Positions 50,474 to 58,855 of a stretch of DNA of 64,000 nucleotides are shown here, in pieces. Source of the DNA: Jatrophihabitans_A sp035248685 (GTDB lineage: Bacteria > Actinomycetota > Actinomycetes > Mycobacteriales > Jatrophihabitantaceae); the NCBI GenBank assembly GCA_035248685.1, contig DATFHF010000036.1, forward strand, positions 1-64,000, read 5' to 3'. Numbering within the stretch: position 1 is the stretch's first letter; each line of letters begins with the position of its first letter. The notes beneath the pieces are model-generated. The model was not told the origin of the DNA. It ran no database searches and saw nothing but the letters and a program-made list of their open reading frames with translations. The translations under genes and the position numbers were made by a program.

Positions 50474-50492
50474 TAGGTAGGAGTCCTACCTA
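50474..50492. promoter_or_regulatory. Perfect 19-base palindrome over the sigma-gene ribosome site
   Basis: TAGGTAGGA (50474-50482), one base, TCCTACCTA (50484-50492): exact nine-base arms. It contains the AGGAG ribosome-binding sequence and ends five bases before the GTG of the sigma-factor gene. It could be an operator or could mask the ribosome site. Confidence 0.55.
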
Positions 50493-50497
50493 AGCGG

Positions 50498-51016
50498 GTG
50501 GCTATGACGTTCGAGCAGTACGCCATGCAGCGGCTACCAGTGCTGCTCGGGACGGCGCGCGCAATCTGCGCGGACGATGCGCTTGCCGAAGATCTGGTGC
50601 AGGACGTGCTGATTAAGTTGCATGCCCGCTGGTCGCTGATCAGCTCGATGGACGCACCGGATGCCTATGTCCGCCGGATGCTGGTCAACGAGTACCTCAG
50701 CTGGCGGCGGAAGTGGCTGCGGACCGACCGAGCGCTGGTGGCTCGGCAGCTTCCTGAATCCATAGCTACCGGGGCAGACTTCGCATCCCGACAGGCAGAG
50801 CGCGCAGACCTGCTGGCGGAGGTCCGTCGACTGCCGGCTCGGCAACGAGCGGTGATCGGCCTGCGCTACTTCGCGGATCTGACTGACGCGGAGATCGCCG
50901 ACCTGCTCGGCTGCCGGCAGAGCACCGTGCGGGTCCATGCCGCCCGGGCGCTCAAGGCACTGCGGATCGGCCATATCGATCAAGAACTTGCGACAACGGA
51001 CGGAGCGGCGTCGTGA
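50498..51016 (+). CDS. RNA polymerase sigma factor, SigE-family (ECF group)
   Basis: 172 residues. Sigma region 2: LLGTARAICADDALAEDLVQDVLIKLHARWS and DAPDAYVRRMLVNEYLSWRRK. Region 4: LPARQRAVIGLRYFADLTDAEIADLLGCRQSTVRVHAARALKAL, the recognition HTH. This matches the actinobacterial SigE-family of ECF-type factors. It is coupled (GTGA) to a membrane protein that may restrain it. Confidence 0.9.
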   Translation: MAMTFEQYAMQRLPVLLGTARAICADDALAEDLVQDVLIKLHARWSLISSMDAPDAYVRRMLVNEYLSWRRKWLRTDRALVARQLPESIATGADFASRQAERADLLAEVRRLPARQRAVIGLRYFADLTDAEIADLLGCRQSTVRVHAARALKALRIGHIDQELATTDGAAS

Positions 51017-52020
51017 CACCCACCGAAGATGACCTCAGAGCGGCCTACCGCACCCCGCCGGACGATGCGGCCCTGAACCGGCTCCGCGCCTCGATCAGTG
51101 AACTCGACAGGCTCGAGTCCGCGGTCCAAGGCCGGCCCAGGCAGTTGCGGCGGTGGCTCGCACCTGCGATAGCCGCGGCCGCGGTGGTTACGGCGTTCGT
51201 CGGTATCGCCGTCGTCAAGGTGGGTCACCACCCACCGGTTGGCAACCCGGGGCCTGCCGCCATCTCGACCGCCCAGCCGGACCCTTCGGCCGCCCTTCAG
51301 TTGTGGGCCGGGTTCCCGGTCACCGCCTCTCCGCGCCCGCTGGTGCTGACCGGCCCCGCAGTCATCGATCCGAGGAGCGGTTTTGGCGGTGGCGATGACA
51401 AGCAGGCGTACCTCTCCGGCAGCTTCGACCTGCGGACGGAGTTGCCGGCGGGGCCGGCTGCCGTTGATGGCCAGCCGATCATGTCGGCCGCCCAGGCATT
51501 TGCCGCTCTGCGCGGCACGGGCAGCGGCGGTCAGCACGGTTCCCCCACGCTGGTCATCACCGGAGTAACGCTCGGTACCGGCACGTTCTCCACCGACCGT
51601 GGAGTGCGTAGCCTGCCGGCCTGGATGTTCCGATTCGCAGCGGTAGCGGACCCGGCGGCCGTGCTGGCCATCCCGGCCGCCGACCGATGGCCGCGACCCG
51701 GCATGCCGACCAGCAATGGCAATCTGACCGGGGTGACCATTTCCGACGACGGCAGCCAGGTCAGCCTGACGTTCGTGGGTGCGGCAGCCGGCTCGGGACC
51801 ATGCGATGCGGAATACACCGCCGACGTCAGCCAAAGCGCAACCGCACTGGCAATTTCCGTACGGCAACAGCCCAAGCCCAGCCTGCCCAGCGCCACTGAC
51901 GGACCAGCCATGGGCTGCGCCTCGATCGGATACCAGCGCACGCTCACCGTGACCCTGCAACCGCCGCTCGGAAACCGAGTACTCGTCGATTCCCAGGGCG
52001 CACCTATACCGGTAAAGTAG
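51013..52020 (+). CDS. Sigma-associated single-pass membrane protein
   Basis: 335 residues. A cytoplasmic N-terminus (1 to about 45: DDLRAAYRTPPDDAALNRLRASISEL) precedes one TM helix (about 50-70) and a large extracellular domain (about 85-335). The topology fits a transmembrane partner or anti-sigma of the preceding sigma factor, but no zinc-binding anti-sigma motif (HxxxCxxC) is visible. GTG start overlapping the sigma stop. Confidence 0.65.
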   Translation: MTPTEDDLRAAYRTPPDDAALNRLRASISELDRLESAVQGRPRQLRRWLAPAIAAAAVVTAFVGIAVVKVGHHPPVGNPGPAAISTAQPDPSAALQLWAGFPVTASPRPLVLTGPAVIDPRSGFGGGDDKQAYLSGSFDLRTELPAGPAAVDGQPIMSAAQAFAALRGTGSGGQHGSPTLVITGVTLGTGTFSTDRGVRSLPAWMFRFAAVADPAAVLAIPAADRWPRPGMPTSNGNLTGVTISDDGSQVSLTFVGAAAGSGPCDAEYTADVSQSATALAISVRQQPKPSLPSATDGPAMGCASIGYQRTLTVTLQPPLGNRVLVDSQGAPIPVK

Positions 52021-52140
52021 CGTGCCCGCTGGCGCTCCAGCTGCCGATGGTGCACCGTTTGGTAGAAGTGAATGAGACCCTGGATATTGCCCCATGCGAC
52101 ATTCACACTGGACACGCTGCAACATTTTGGCCGACGCGCC

Positions 52141-52627
52141 GTGGATCCAGACGACGAGCTAGCCAGCCTCGCGGCGTCCTCCGGTGCCAGCTTTCTCAGG
52201 CTGGCTTACCAACTCTGCCACGATGCTTCCACCGCGCAGGACATCGTCCAAGAAGCGTTCCTGCGGGTAATGGCGAAGGCGCGGAAGTCCGCATTCTAGC
52301 CATCTTCGCTAGAGGCCTACGTCCGCAAGGTGATAGTCAACGAGTTTCTTCGTCGCAAACGGCTCTTCTCTGCGCGCGAGGTCATTACCTTCGCATTCCC
52401 AGAAGCCGGTCTCAGCGGGCGGTTCGATCAACAAATCGCAGCGAACCGTGCTGGTTTTGCGGTACTACCTGTCGCTTACCGATCATGAGATCAGTGAGCA
52501 CATCGGTTGTCGGCCGGCCACCGTGCGCAGCTTAGCGGCGCGCGCGGTGAAGAGCTTGCGCCGGCTGGCCACCTCAGCTGCGCACGATAGGGGAGCCTTC
52601 GATGGACGAGTTCGAGCATTCGATTAG
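52141..52627 (+). pseudogene. Broken second SigE-family sigma factor
   Basis: From the GTG at 52141 region 2 is readable (SFLRLAYQLCHDASTAQDIVQEAFLRVMAKARK), then an in-frame TAG stops it at 52297-52299. The same frame continues with EAYVRKVIVNEFLRRKRLFSAREV. Region 4 (TVLVLRYYLSLTDHEISEHIGCRPATVRSLAARAVKSL) lies in a different frame from about 52430, and part of the region 2-4 linker appears lost. So at least one nonsense change and one frameshift. It overlaps the start of its partner gene. Intergenic 52021-52140 has no other feature. Confidence 0.85.
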
Positions 52628-53677
52628 GCAAACCATGCTGAGCCACGACCGTGATATCTCGGGCCCGGTGTCGTTACCGCAGCCGCCTACTACCCGGTCA
52701 ACCGGTTGGCTGGTACCAGCCATCGCAGCAGTTACCGTGGCGTTGTTGATCGGCGTCACCGTCATTGCGCTGCACAAGCAAAACTCTCGACAACAGGCCA
52801 CCGGAGCCCTTGCTGCGACGGCGTCGAATTCGGTCGTCCCACCGTTGCAATCCTGCCCGGCCAGCATTCCCAATCCGTTCTTCGACAAGCACCCCAACGT
52901 CCCGGCGGCCGCCACTGTTCCGGACGGCGGCCAGCGGCTGATTCCAGCCCAGGTGCCCGCGGCTTCGCTGCTCTGCGGGTATCCGACTCCGGTAGGAACC
53001 ACACCCGACCGGATCGGGCTTGCAGCGAGCAACCGGTTGACGGCGGGTCTGGAAACACTTGCCGACCAGCTCGGCTGGCTTCCGCCCGCCAACCCGGCCG
53101 CAGCGATCGCCTGTGGTGACGTGCCGACGCTCGATCCGCCAGGCAGCTACCTCCTCGAGCTGGCCTACCCCGGCGGTACGAGCTGGGTCTCACTGCCCGC
53201 CAGCCGGTGCGGCACGAGCATCGGCAACGGAGATTTCGATGCGGTCGCGAGCTCGGATGTTTTGACTGCGGCGGCCGAGGCATATCGGTCCGGTATTTGG
53301 CCGGCGAGTGCGGCCCAGCCAGAAGTATGTTCCGGAAGCGAAAGTGCCGGCCGCCTAGGCCAGCAGTCCGCTATGGCTCCGTCCGGCCTGGCGAGCATCT
53401 CGATTTGCCATGCGAACCAGTCCTACCTGCTGAACGCGGCTGGGTCGTACACCCCCATTGTTCAGGAGCTCGATTCTCTCCGGTCCACTCCGTCCACCGG
53501 CTCCTGTGTCGGTACCGGTAACGGCAGCTACGTCATACGACTCGACTATCCGACCGGGCCGTCCGTCGAAATTCGCGTCACGCCAGGCTGCCAACCGTCG
53601 GTCGACAACGGATCGCTTCAGGCCACCGCGTCGGCCACCTGCTCTCGCTGCTCGCTGCCGCGACCTCCAGCAAGTGA
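52602..53677 (+). pseudogene. Membrane partner of the broken sigma factor, frameshifted at the C-terminus
   Basis: ATG at 52602. Topology mirrors the protein at 51013: cytoplasmic N-terminus, TM helix (about 37-57), extracellular domain with many Pro, Cys and Gly. Reading is sound to about residue 345 (53635). Then the frame runs on to 53894 with implausible Arg-rich sequence antisense to the next gene. Shifting frame gives GHLLSLLAAATSSK and a stop at 53675-53677, just before the stop of the convergent gene. A frameshift around 53620-53636 is the best explanation. Confidence 0.6.
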
Positions 53678-53690
53678 GCTCTCGGGGGGC

Positions 53691-53958
53691 CTAGTTGTTC
53701 ACATTGAGGCTCCACAACTGGGCGATCGTCGAGATATCCGCATAATATCCGCTCGGCCCGCATTGGCGGCCCGGTTGTTGAGCATGCCAGTTCGTGCAGG
53801 CGACCGTACCGTTCGAGGCGCTAAAAATGCCGACGATGTAGTCATGCGAGTCGACGTCTTTGATATAGACCGGCCGCCTCGGATATCGAGGTGACCCCGA
53901 ATGTGCAGAGCGCGATGGTGGCCAGCAGGGCCACATTGCCTAACCAGGTATGAGTCAT
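53691..53958 (-). pseudogene. Small secreted protein split by a frameshift
   Basis: The frame starting at the ATG at 53958 encodes a good signal peptide (MTHTWLGNVALLATIALC, then TSISEAA) and then ends in Arg-rich residues. A second frame ending at 53691 encodes a plausible mature domain with VYIKDVDSHDYIVGIFSAS, ACTNWHAQQPGRQC and a final AQLWSLNVNN. Joining them needs a shift near 53870-53900. No family recognised; one possible disulfide. Confidence 0.55.
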
Positions 53959-54073
53959 GGCGGGCATACGTCCAGGACGTGCTTGCCAAGTTGCTAGCAA
54001 ATAGGCAATCCTCGCAATGTCGCGAGCTGCGTGTTCCGATCTGCCGATCGTTCGGAGAACAGAAGGGCCGCTG

Positions 54074-54414
54074 ATGCAGAAACTCTCACTGGAAGCGATC
54101 GCTCGCGACCAACTCGCCGCGGCGGCCCGAAGCACTGCCGGCGGGCCTCCAGCACGGTCTTCGGCGGCCACGAGCACGCCCTGCGTCAGACGGTGCTCGC
54201 GTTGCGGGCCGGTGCCGTGCTCGGCGAGCATGAGAACCCTGGCGAGGCGACGCTGTACGTGCTGTCCGGTCGAGTTGAGCTAATCATCGGCACGGACAAG
54301 TGGCAGGGCCGGCAGGGGGATCTGCTCATCGTTCCGGATGCCACCCACGGCCTGCGCGCGCTCGAGGACTCGGCTGTTCTGTTCACCGCCGTCCCCCGCG
54401 GGCACGTCCACTAG
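54074..54414 (+). pseudogene. Cupin-domain protein with an N-terminal frameshift
   Basis: From the ATG at 54074 the frame reads MQKLSLEAIARDQLAAAARS, the usual start of a small actinobacterial cupin. The rest, TVFGGHEHALRQTVLALRAG, then LGEHENPGEATLYVLSGRVEL and GRQGDLLIVPDATHGLRALED, is in another frame from about 54135. Together they match a full-length single-domain cupin, with the His/Glu metal ligands in HENPGEAT. A one-base error or mutation near 54132-54140 separates them. Confidence 0.75.
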
Positions 54415-54424
54415 CGGCCTCAGC

Positions 54425-54444
54425 CCCGCGTCAGCCGACGCGGG
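54425..54444. terminator. Short perfect hairpin
   Basis: CCCGCGTC (54425-54432), four bases, GACGCGGG (54437-54444). It lies between the cupin remnant and the racemase-family gene, a probable terminator. Confidence 0.5.
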
Positions 54445-54470
54445 CCCGGTCGCCGTGGCAGACTGCCGCT

Positions 54471-55493
54471 GTGCTGCCACCGAGCATCGCCACTACCGAC
54501 TATCACACCGGCGGGGAGCCATTCCGGATCGTGCCGGTCCCGCCGGTGGCCATCCCCGGCAGCACGGTCGCCGAGCGCCGAGCGCGGGCTATCGAGGATT
54601 CTGATGTGCAGGCATTGCGGGCCGTGCTCTGCTCGGAGCCGCGTGGACATGCCGATATGTACGGCGGCCTGATCACGCCGCCGGACGACTCCGGAGCCCA
54701 GCTCGGCGTGCTGTTCTGGCACAAGGACGGCTTCTCGACCGCCTGCGGACACGGCACGATCGCGTTGGGCGTATGGGCTGTCGACACCGGCCGGGTCGCG
54801 GCGCCGGAGAACGGCAGCGTGGACGTCGTCATCGACGTGCCGTCCGGTCGAGTAACCGCTCGGGTACACCGGCGGGACGGCCGAACCGTGGCCGTCGACT
54901 TCGTCAATGTGCCCAGTTGGGTGGTGGCCCGCGACGTGCCGGTGCAGACGTCGCGCGGCGAGGTTTCGGTGACGGTGGCATACGGCGGAGCGATCTACGC
55001 GACGCTGCCGGCAGCGCAGGTCGGCTTGTCGGTCGTGCCGGAGCGGCTCGGTGAACTGATCGGTCTCGGCCGTGAGATCAAGTGGGCGCTCAACGACACC
55101 GAGCATGCCGCCCACCCGGGTGATTCCAGATTGACCGGTATCTACGGCACAATCTGGTTCGACGAGCTCGGCGACACCGAGGGTGAGGTGCACCAGCGCA
55201 ACGTGACCATCTTCGCCGACGGCGAGGTCGATCGCTCGCCCTGCGGCTCAGGCACCTGCGCCCGGCTCGCGGTGCTCGCCGACGAAGGCCGAATCGGGGT
55301 AGATCCCGCCACCCAGCTGCGGCACGACTCGATCGTGGGTAGCACGTTCATCGGGCGAGTGCTGAACACGGTCGAGGTCGACGGACGCCGCGCGGTCATC
55401 CCGCAGGTCACTGGGATGGCCTACCGTACCGGCGAGCACGTGTTCGCCATCGATCCGCACGACCCGCTGGTTCCAGGCTTCGTGTTGCGGTGA
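54471..55493 (+). CDS. Proline racemase-family enzyme, probably hydroxyproline 2-epimerase
   Basis: 340 residues from a GTG at 54471. TTDYHTGGEPFRIV is the family start, FSTACGHGTIALG the first catalytic Cys, and DRSPCGSGTCARLAVL the second. Both Cys are present, so it should be a racemase/epimerase rather than the dehydratase, in which the first Cys is replaced by Thr or Ser. 4-hydroxyproline 2-epimerase is the commonest activity in such clusters. Coupled (GTGA) to the ornithine-cyclodeaminase-family gene. Confidence 0.82.
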   Translation: MLPPSIATTDYHTGGEPFRIVPVPPVAIPGSTVAERRARAIEDSDVQALRAVLCSEPRGHADMYGGLITPPDDSGAQLGVLFWHKDGFSTACGHGTIALGVWAVDTGRVAAPENGSVDVVIDVPSGRVTARVHRRDGRTVAVDFVNVPSWVVARDVPVQTSRGEVSVTVAYGGAIYATLPAAQVGLSVVPERLGELIGLGREIKWALNDTEHAAHPGDSRLTGIYGTIWFDELGDTEGEVHQRNVTIFADGEVDRSPCGSGTCARLAVLADEGRIGVDPATQLRHDSIVGSTFIGRVLNTVEVDGRRAVIPQVTGMAYRTGEHVFAIDPHDPLVPGFVLR

Positions 55494-56395
55494 GGTTTCT
55501 CGACGCGGATGCCGTCACCGCGCTCGGACCAGCTGCGGCGGTCCGAGCGATCCGCGCCGCGTTGCACGACGGGCTCGATCCTGCTGCCGACCCACCGCGG
55601 GCCGGCGTCGAGCTGTCAGCCGGCCAGGTTCTGTTCATGCCGTCGGAGATCCCGGCGGCGGCCGGGGTGAAGGTCGTGACGGTCGCGCCGGGCAACCCCG
55701 CTCGAGGGCTACCGCGGGTCCAGGCCGGCTATCTGCTTTTCGACCGCGAGACGCTGGCACTGCGCGCGGTACTCGACGGGACGGCACTCACCACCGTGCG
55801 CACGCCCGCGGTGTCGGTCGCCGCGGTGCTCGATCTATTGCCGGACCGGCCGGTACGAATCGCGGTCATCGGTGCCGGGCCGCAGGCAAGGTCGCATGTC
55901 GCGACCCTGGCCGCCGTCCGCCCACTCGACCGGGTCAGTTACCTGGTTCGGACGCCGGCCGGAACGCCGCTGAGCGCCGTCCTGCTCGGCTCGGCGGAGG
56001 CCGAGGAAGCGCTGGCGACAGCAGACGTCGTGGTATGTGCGACCTCTGCCCGATCGCCGGTGTTCGACTCGGCGGTGCTGGGCAACGCTGCCATCGTCAT
56101 TGCCGTCGGCTCGCACGAGCCTGACGCCCGCGAACTGGATACCCCGCTGCTGGGTCGGGCCACCGTAGTCGTCGAGGACATCGCCACCGCACTACGCGAG
56201 GCGGGCGACGTCGTGCTGGCCATTGCCGACGGTGCCTTGCTCGCCACCGACCTGGTGCCCATGCGCGATGCCGTGATCAAGCCGCACGCGCTACCGCTAG
56301 ACCGGCCGCTGGTCTTCAAGAGCGTCGGAATGGCCTGGCAGGACCTGGTTATCGCCGAAGCCGTGCTAGCTCAGGTTGCCGGGACGTCCGGGTAG
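55490..56395 (+). CDS. Ornithine cyclodeaminase/mu-crystallin family reductase
   Basis: 301 residues. Rossmann domain with RIAVIGAGPQARSHVATLAAV, LYD-type substrate strand VKVVTVAPGNPARGLPRVQ, and FKSVGMAWQDLVIAEAV at the end. In clusters with a proline-racemase family gene these enzymes usually reduce delta-1-pyrroline-2-carboxylate-type imines with NAD(P)H, in hydroxyproline catabolism. Its 3' end overlaps the convergent GH15 gene by 47 bp. Confidence 0.8.
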   Translation: MRFLDADAVTALGPAAAVRAIRAALHDGLDPAADPPRAGVELSAGQVLFMPSEIPAAAGVKVVTVAPGNPARGLPRVQAGYLLFDRETLALRAVLDGTALTTVRTPAVSVAAVLDLLPDRPVRIAVIGAGPQARSHVATLAAVRPLDRVSYLVRTPAGTPLSAVLLGSAEAEEALATADVVVCATSARSPVFDSAVLGNAAIVIAVGSHEPDARELDTPLLGRATVVVEDIATALREAGDVVLAIADGALLATDLVPMRDAVIKPHALPLDRPLVFKSVGMAWQDLVIAEAVLAQVAGTSG

Positions 56396-58832
56396 CCGGT
56401 CGCAACGCGGCAATCCCAGAGCGCGGAGCACCCAACCCGAGCTGGTAGTCCCGGCCTTCCCAGCCGGCCGGGTAGCGCCGGGTGAACTGTAAGCTGGTGT
56501 GCCCGGCGAGCCGGCCGGCGGACAGCGTGACGCCATACAGGTCGAACGGCAGCGACTCGGCTGGCAGGTCGGCGATCGAGTCCTGTTGCCAGCCGTCGAA
56601 GCCGCAATGCAGCGTGAATTGCTGGGTATCCACGATCACCAGAGTACACTCGCTCGGTAGCGCGGAGAACGGGGCCGAGCCGCTCCAATACCAGGTGCCG
56701 GATTCCGGAACCTGGCCGCTGTACCGCTGATCCACCGCGGCCAGCCGTTCCACCGGGCGGCCGTCGCCGGCACTGAGCATGATCGCGAGCTTGACGAACT
56801 CGCTGTGTGCCCACGCCAGCGGCATGGCGCTCGCGGTTGGGTGGCCATTCGTGAGATCGCGCCAGGGCAGGTCACCGGCATCCCAAACCTGCTCGGGCAG
56901 CAGGCCGCCGCGGCCGCGCATCGCCAGCATCGCCGCCAACCGGGCGGCAGCGTCCCCGCCGGCAAGCGCGTCGTAGTGGCCACGTTCACCAACCAGAAGC
57001 GGCCATGGACGTCCGATGCCGAACCCGCGTACCGGCCAGCCGCTGCCGTCGAGCCACTCGCCGTAGCCGTCCACGTCATAGCGGTTGTACGCGTCGCCCG
57101 AAGCGGTGCGGCGCAGCAGCATGCGATCGACGATGGTCACCGTGTCGGTGATCCGCCGGTCGTGCGAGTCGCGCAGGCCCAGCCGCGGCAGGTACAGGAA
57201 CTCCATTCCGACCATCTGCTCAGCCTTGAGGGTGGTGCCGGCTTCGATCTGGTTCCCTAGCTTGATGGTGTCGGCAGTCGGCCCGATCCGCACGTAGTGC
57301 CCTGCGGTCGCGAACGCGCGGTCCACCTCCGTGTCGGCGACATAGCAGAACTCCTCGATCCGCTCGTTCCAATTGTCAGCCAGGGCAAGGACGTACTCCC
57401 GCTCAGCGTCACTCAGCGATGGAGCCGCGGCTACCAATGCCACCACGATTAGGGCGAGCGTGTAGGGACTGCCACCGGCGGTCTCCTCCCACCTGTCGAC
57501 AGCTTCCGGCGGGTGCACCGGCCCGTTGCGGACCAGGTAGCGCACGGCCTGCCGGATCATGGTGCGGATGCCGTCCGGCAGGGTCAGCCCGAGCTCTTCG
57601 AGCTTGGCGGCGAGCAGTACCGGAAACGCGGTCTCGTCCAGTTGCAGTCCGGGTAGCGAGCTACCGTCCAGGAAGTAGCACCGCCCCCAAGAGCCGACCT
57701 CGGCCTGGGTGTCGTCCAGTCGTTGCTGAGCGGCCAGAAAGTCGAGCAGCGCACTGGCTGTTTGTAGATCACCGAGTGCGGCGAGCGCCAGCGCGGTCTC
57801 CGAACCGTCGCGGCACCAGACCATGTGGTATCCGCCGGGATCGTTGGTGTCATTTCCCCATGGGGTGGACAGTCCTGCCACGATCCCACCGGATGACCGG
57901 TCGGCGCAGCAGCGCAGCAGTGTCGCCGATTGCTTGACGGCCGCGGCAACCGGCGCCGTGATGACCTGTCCGGGGTGGGGCAGTGCCAGCGTCTGAGCGT
58001 ACTGCTGCCACTGCCGCACCAGGGTGGCCCGCGCGTTCTCCGGGCCGGCAAGCAGCGAGGCTCGCGCACTGGACTCGGCGTCCGCCGGGTTGGTGCCGAA
58101 GCCGAGCGCCAGCGTTCCGGCAAGCTCCCCGGTCGGATCGGACAGCTCACCCATCATCGCCACCACGCCGGGGCCGGCCGAGGTGTACTCCCATTGCATC
58201 GCGGCATGCTCGTACAGGTCGCTCCAGCCGTCGCTGATTCCGACATAGCCCACACTGGCCCGGTGGAAGCCTGGATCGGCGATCAGGCACAGGACGTGCC
58301 CGTTGTTATCGCGAGCGAACAGCGCACCGTCCTGCAGCCAGGCGATGTTGTCCGTTCCGGTATTCGGGCCGGAGCTCGCGGTGTAGCTGCCCAGGTGCGG
58401 TGCCAGCAGTGGGTACAGCGCGATCGGCTCAGGCGCGGCACCCTTCGGCCGGTCGAGCCGATAGTCCAGCAGTAGCGCGTCGTGGGCAGGATCAGCGATC
58501 ACCTGGAAGCTGAGCCGATAGTGCGTGCCGGTGTGGGTCACTGTCGCCAGTGGAACCGCCGGGTCAGCATGCGGCTCGACGGTATAGGCTCCGTCAGCCT
58601 TGGCCTCCCACCACTGGGCGTCCGCACCGCTGCCAGCCCGCACTAGGAAGCCGAAGTCCTTAACCTGCGGCTGGTCTACCGCCGGCCAGAACACCTCGGT
58701 GACGATTCCTTTGCCTACCGTCGCCCAGACCCGTGCGGTCAGCGACGTGGTAACGATGTCCTTCGCTCCGGAGGTCCAGGTCTGGCGCTGGCGATACCCG
58801 TCGGGCGGTGCCGGAGCCGGGTTATCGGCCAT
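56349..58832 (-). CDS. Glucoamylase-like glycoside hydrolase (GH15)
   Basis: About 827 residues. An N-terminal beta-sandwich (to about 280) precedes an (alpha/alpha)6 barrel: GYHMVWCRDGSETALAL is the GH15 substrate-binding segment, LQLDETAFPVLL the region of one catalytic Glu, and GGLLPEQVWDAGD the other. It lacks a signal peptide, so it probably acts in the cytoplasm on alpha-1,4-glucans or trehalose-like sugars. A GGAGG site six bases before the ATG at 58832 sets the start. Confidence 0.88.
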   Translation of the reverse strand: MADNPAPAPPDGYRQRQTWTSGAKDIVTTSLTARVWATVGKGIVTEVFWPAVDQPQVKDFGFLVRAGSGADAQWWEAKADGAYTVEPHADPAVPLATVTHTGTHYRLSFQVIADPAHDALLLDYRLDRPKGAAPEPIALYPLLAPHLGSYTASSGPNTGTDNIAWLQDGALFARDNNGHVLCLIADPGFHRASVGYVGISDGWSDLYEHAAMQWEYTSAGPGVVAMMGELSDPTGELAGTLALGFGTNPADAESSARASLLAGPENARATLVRQWQQYAQTLALPHPGQVITAPVAAAVKQSATLLRCCADRSSGGIVAGLSTPWGNDTNDPGGYHMVWCRDGSETALALAALGDLQTASALLDFLAAQQRLDDTQAEVGSWGRCYFLDGSSLPGLQLDETAFPVLLAAKLEELGLTLPDGIRTMIRQAVRYLVRNGPVHPPEAVDRWEETAGGSPYTLALIVVALVAAAPSLSDAEREYVLALADNWNERIEEFCYVADTEVDRAFATAGHYVRIGPTADTIKLGNQIEAGTTLKAEQMVGMEFLYLPRLGLRDSHDRRITDTVTIVDRMLLRRTASGDAYNRYDVDGYGEWLDGSGWPVRGFGIGRPWPLLVGERGHYDALAGGDAAARLAAMLAMRGRGGLLPEQVWDAGDLPWRDLTNGHPTASAMPLAWAHSEFVKLAIMLSAGDGRPVERLAAVDQRYSGQVPESGTWYWSGSAPFSALPSECTLVIVDTQQFTLHCGFDGWQQDSIADLPAESLPFDLYGVTLSAGRLAGHTSLQFTRRYPAGWEGRDYQLGLGAPRSGIAALRPATRTSRQPELARLRR

Positions 58833-58855
58833 GACCATCCTCCCTAGCTGCGGGG

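Noticed and set aside
53678..53894. C-terminal extension of the sigma-partner protein
   Set aside because: The added residues are Arg-rich, motif-free and antisense to a plausible secreted-protein gene. A frame change gives a natural end at 53677.
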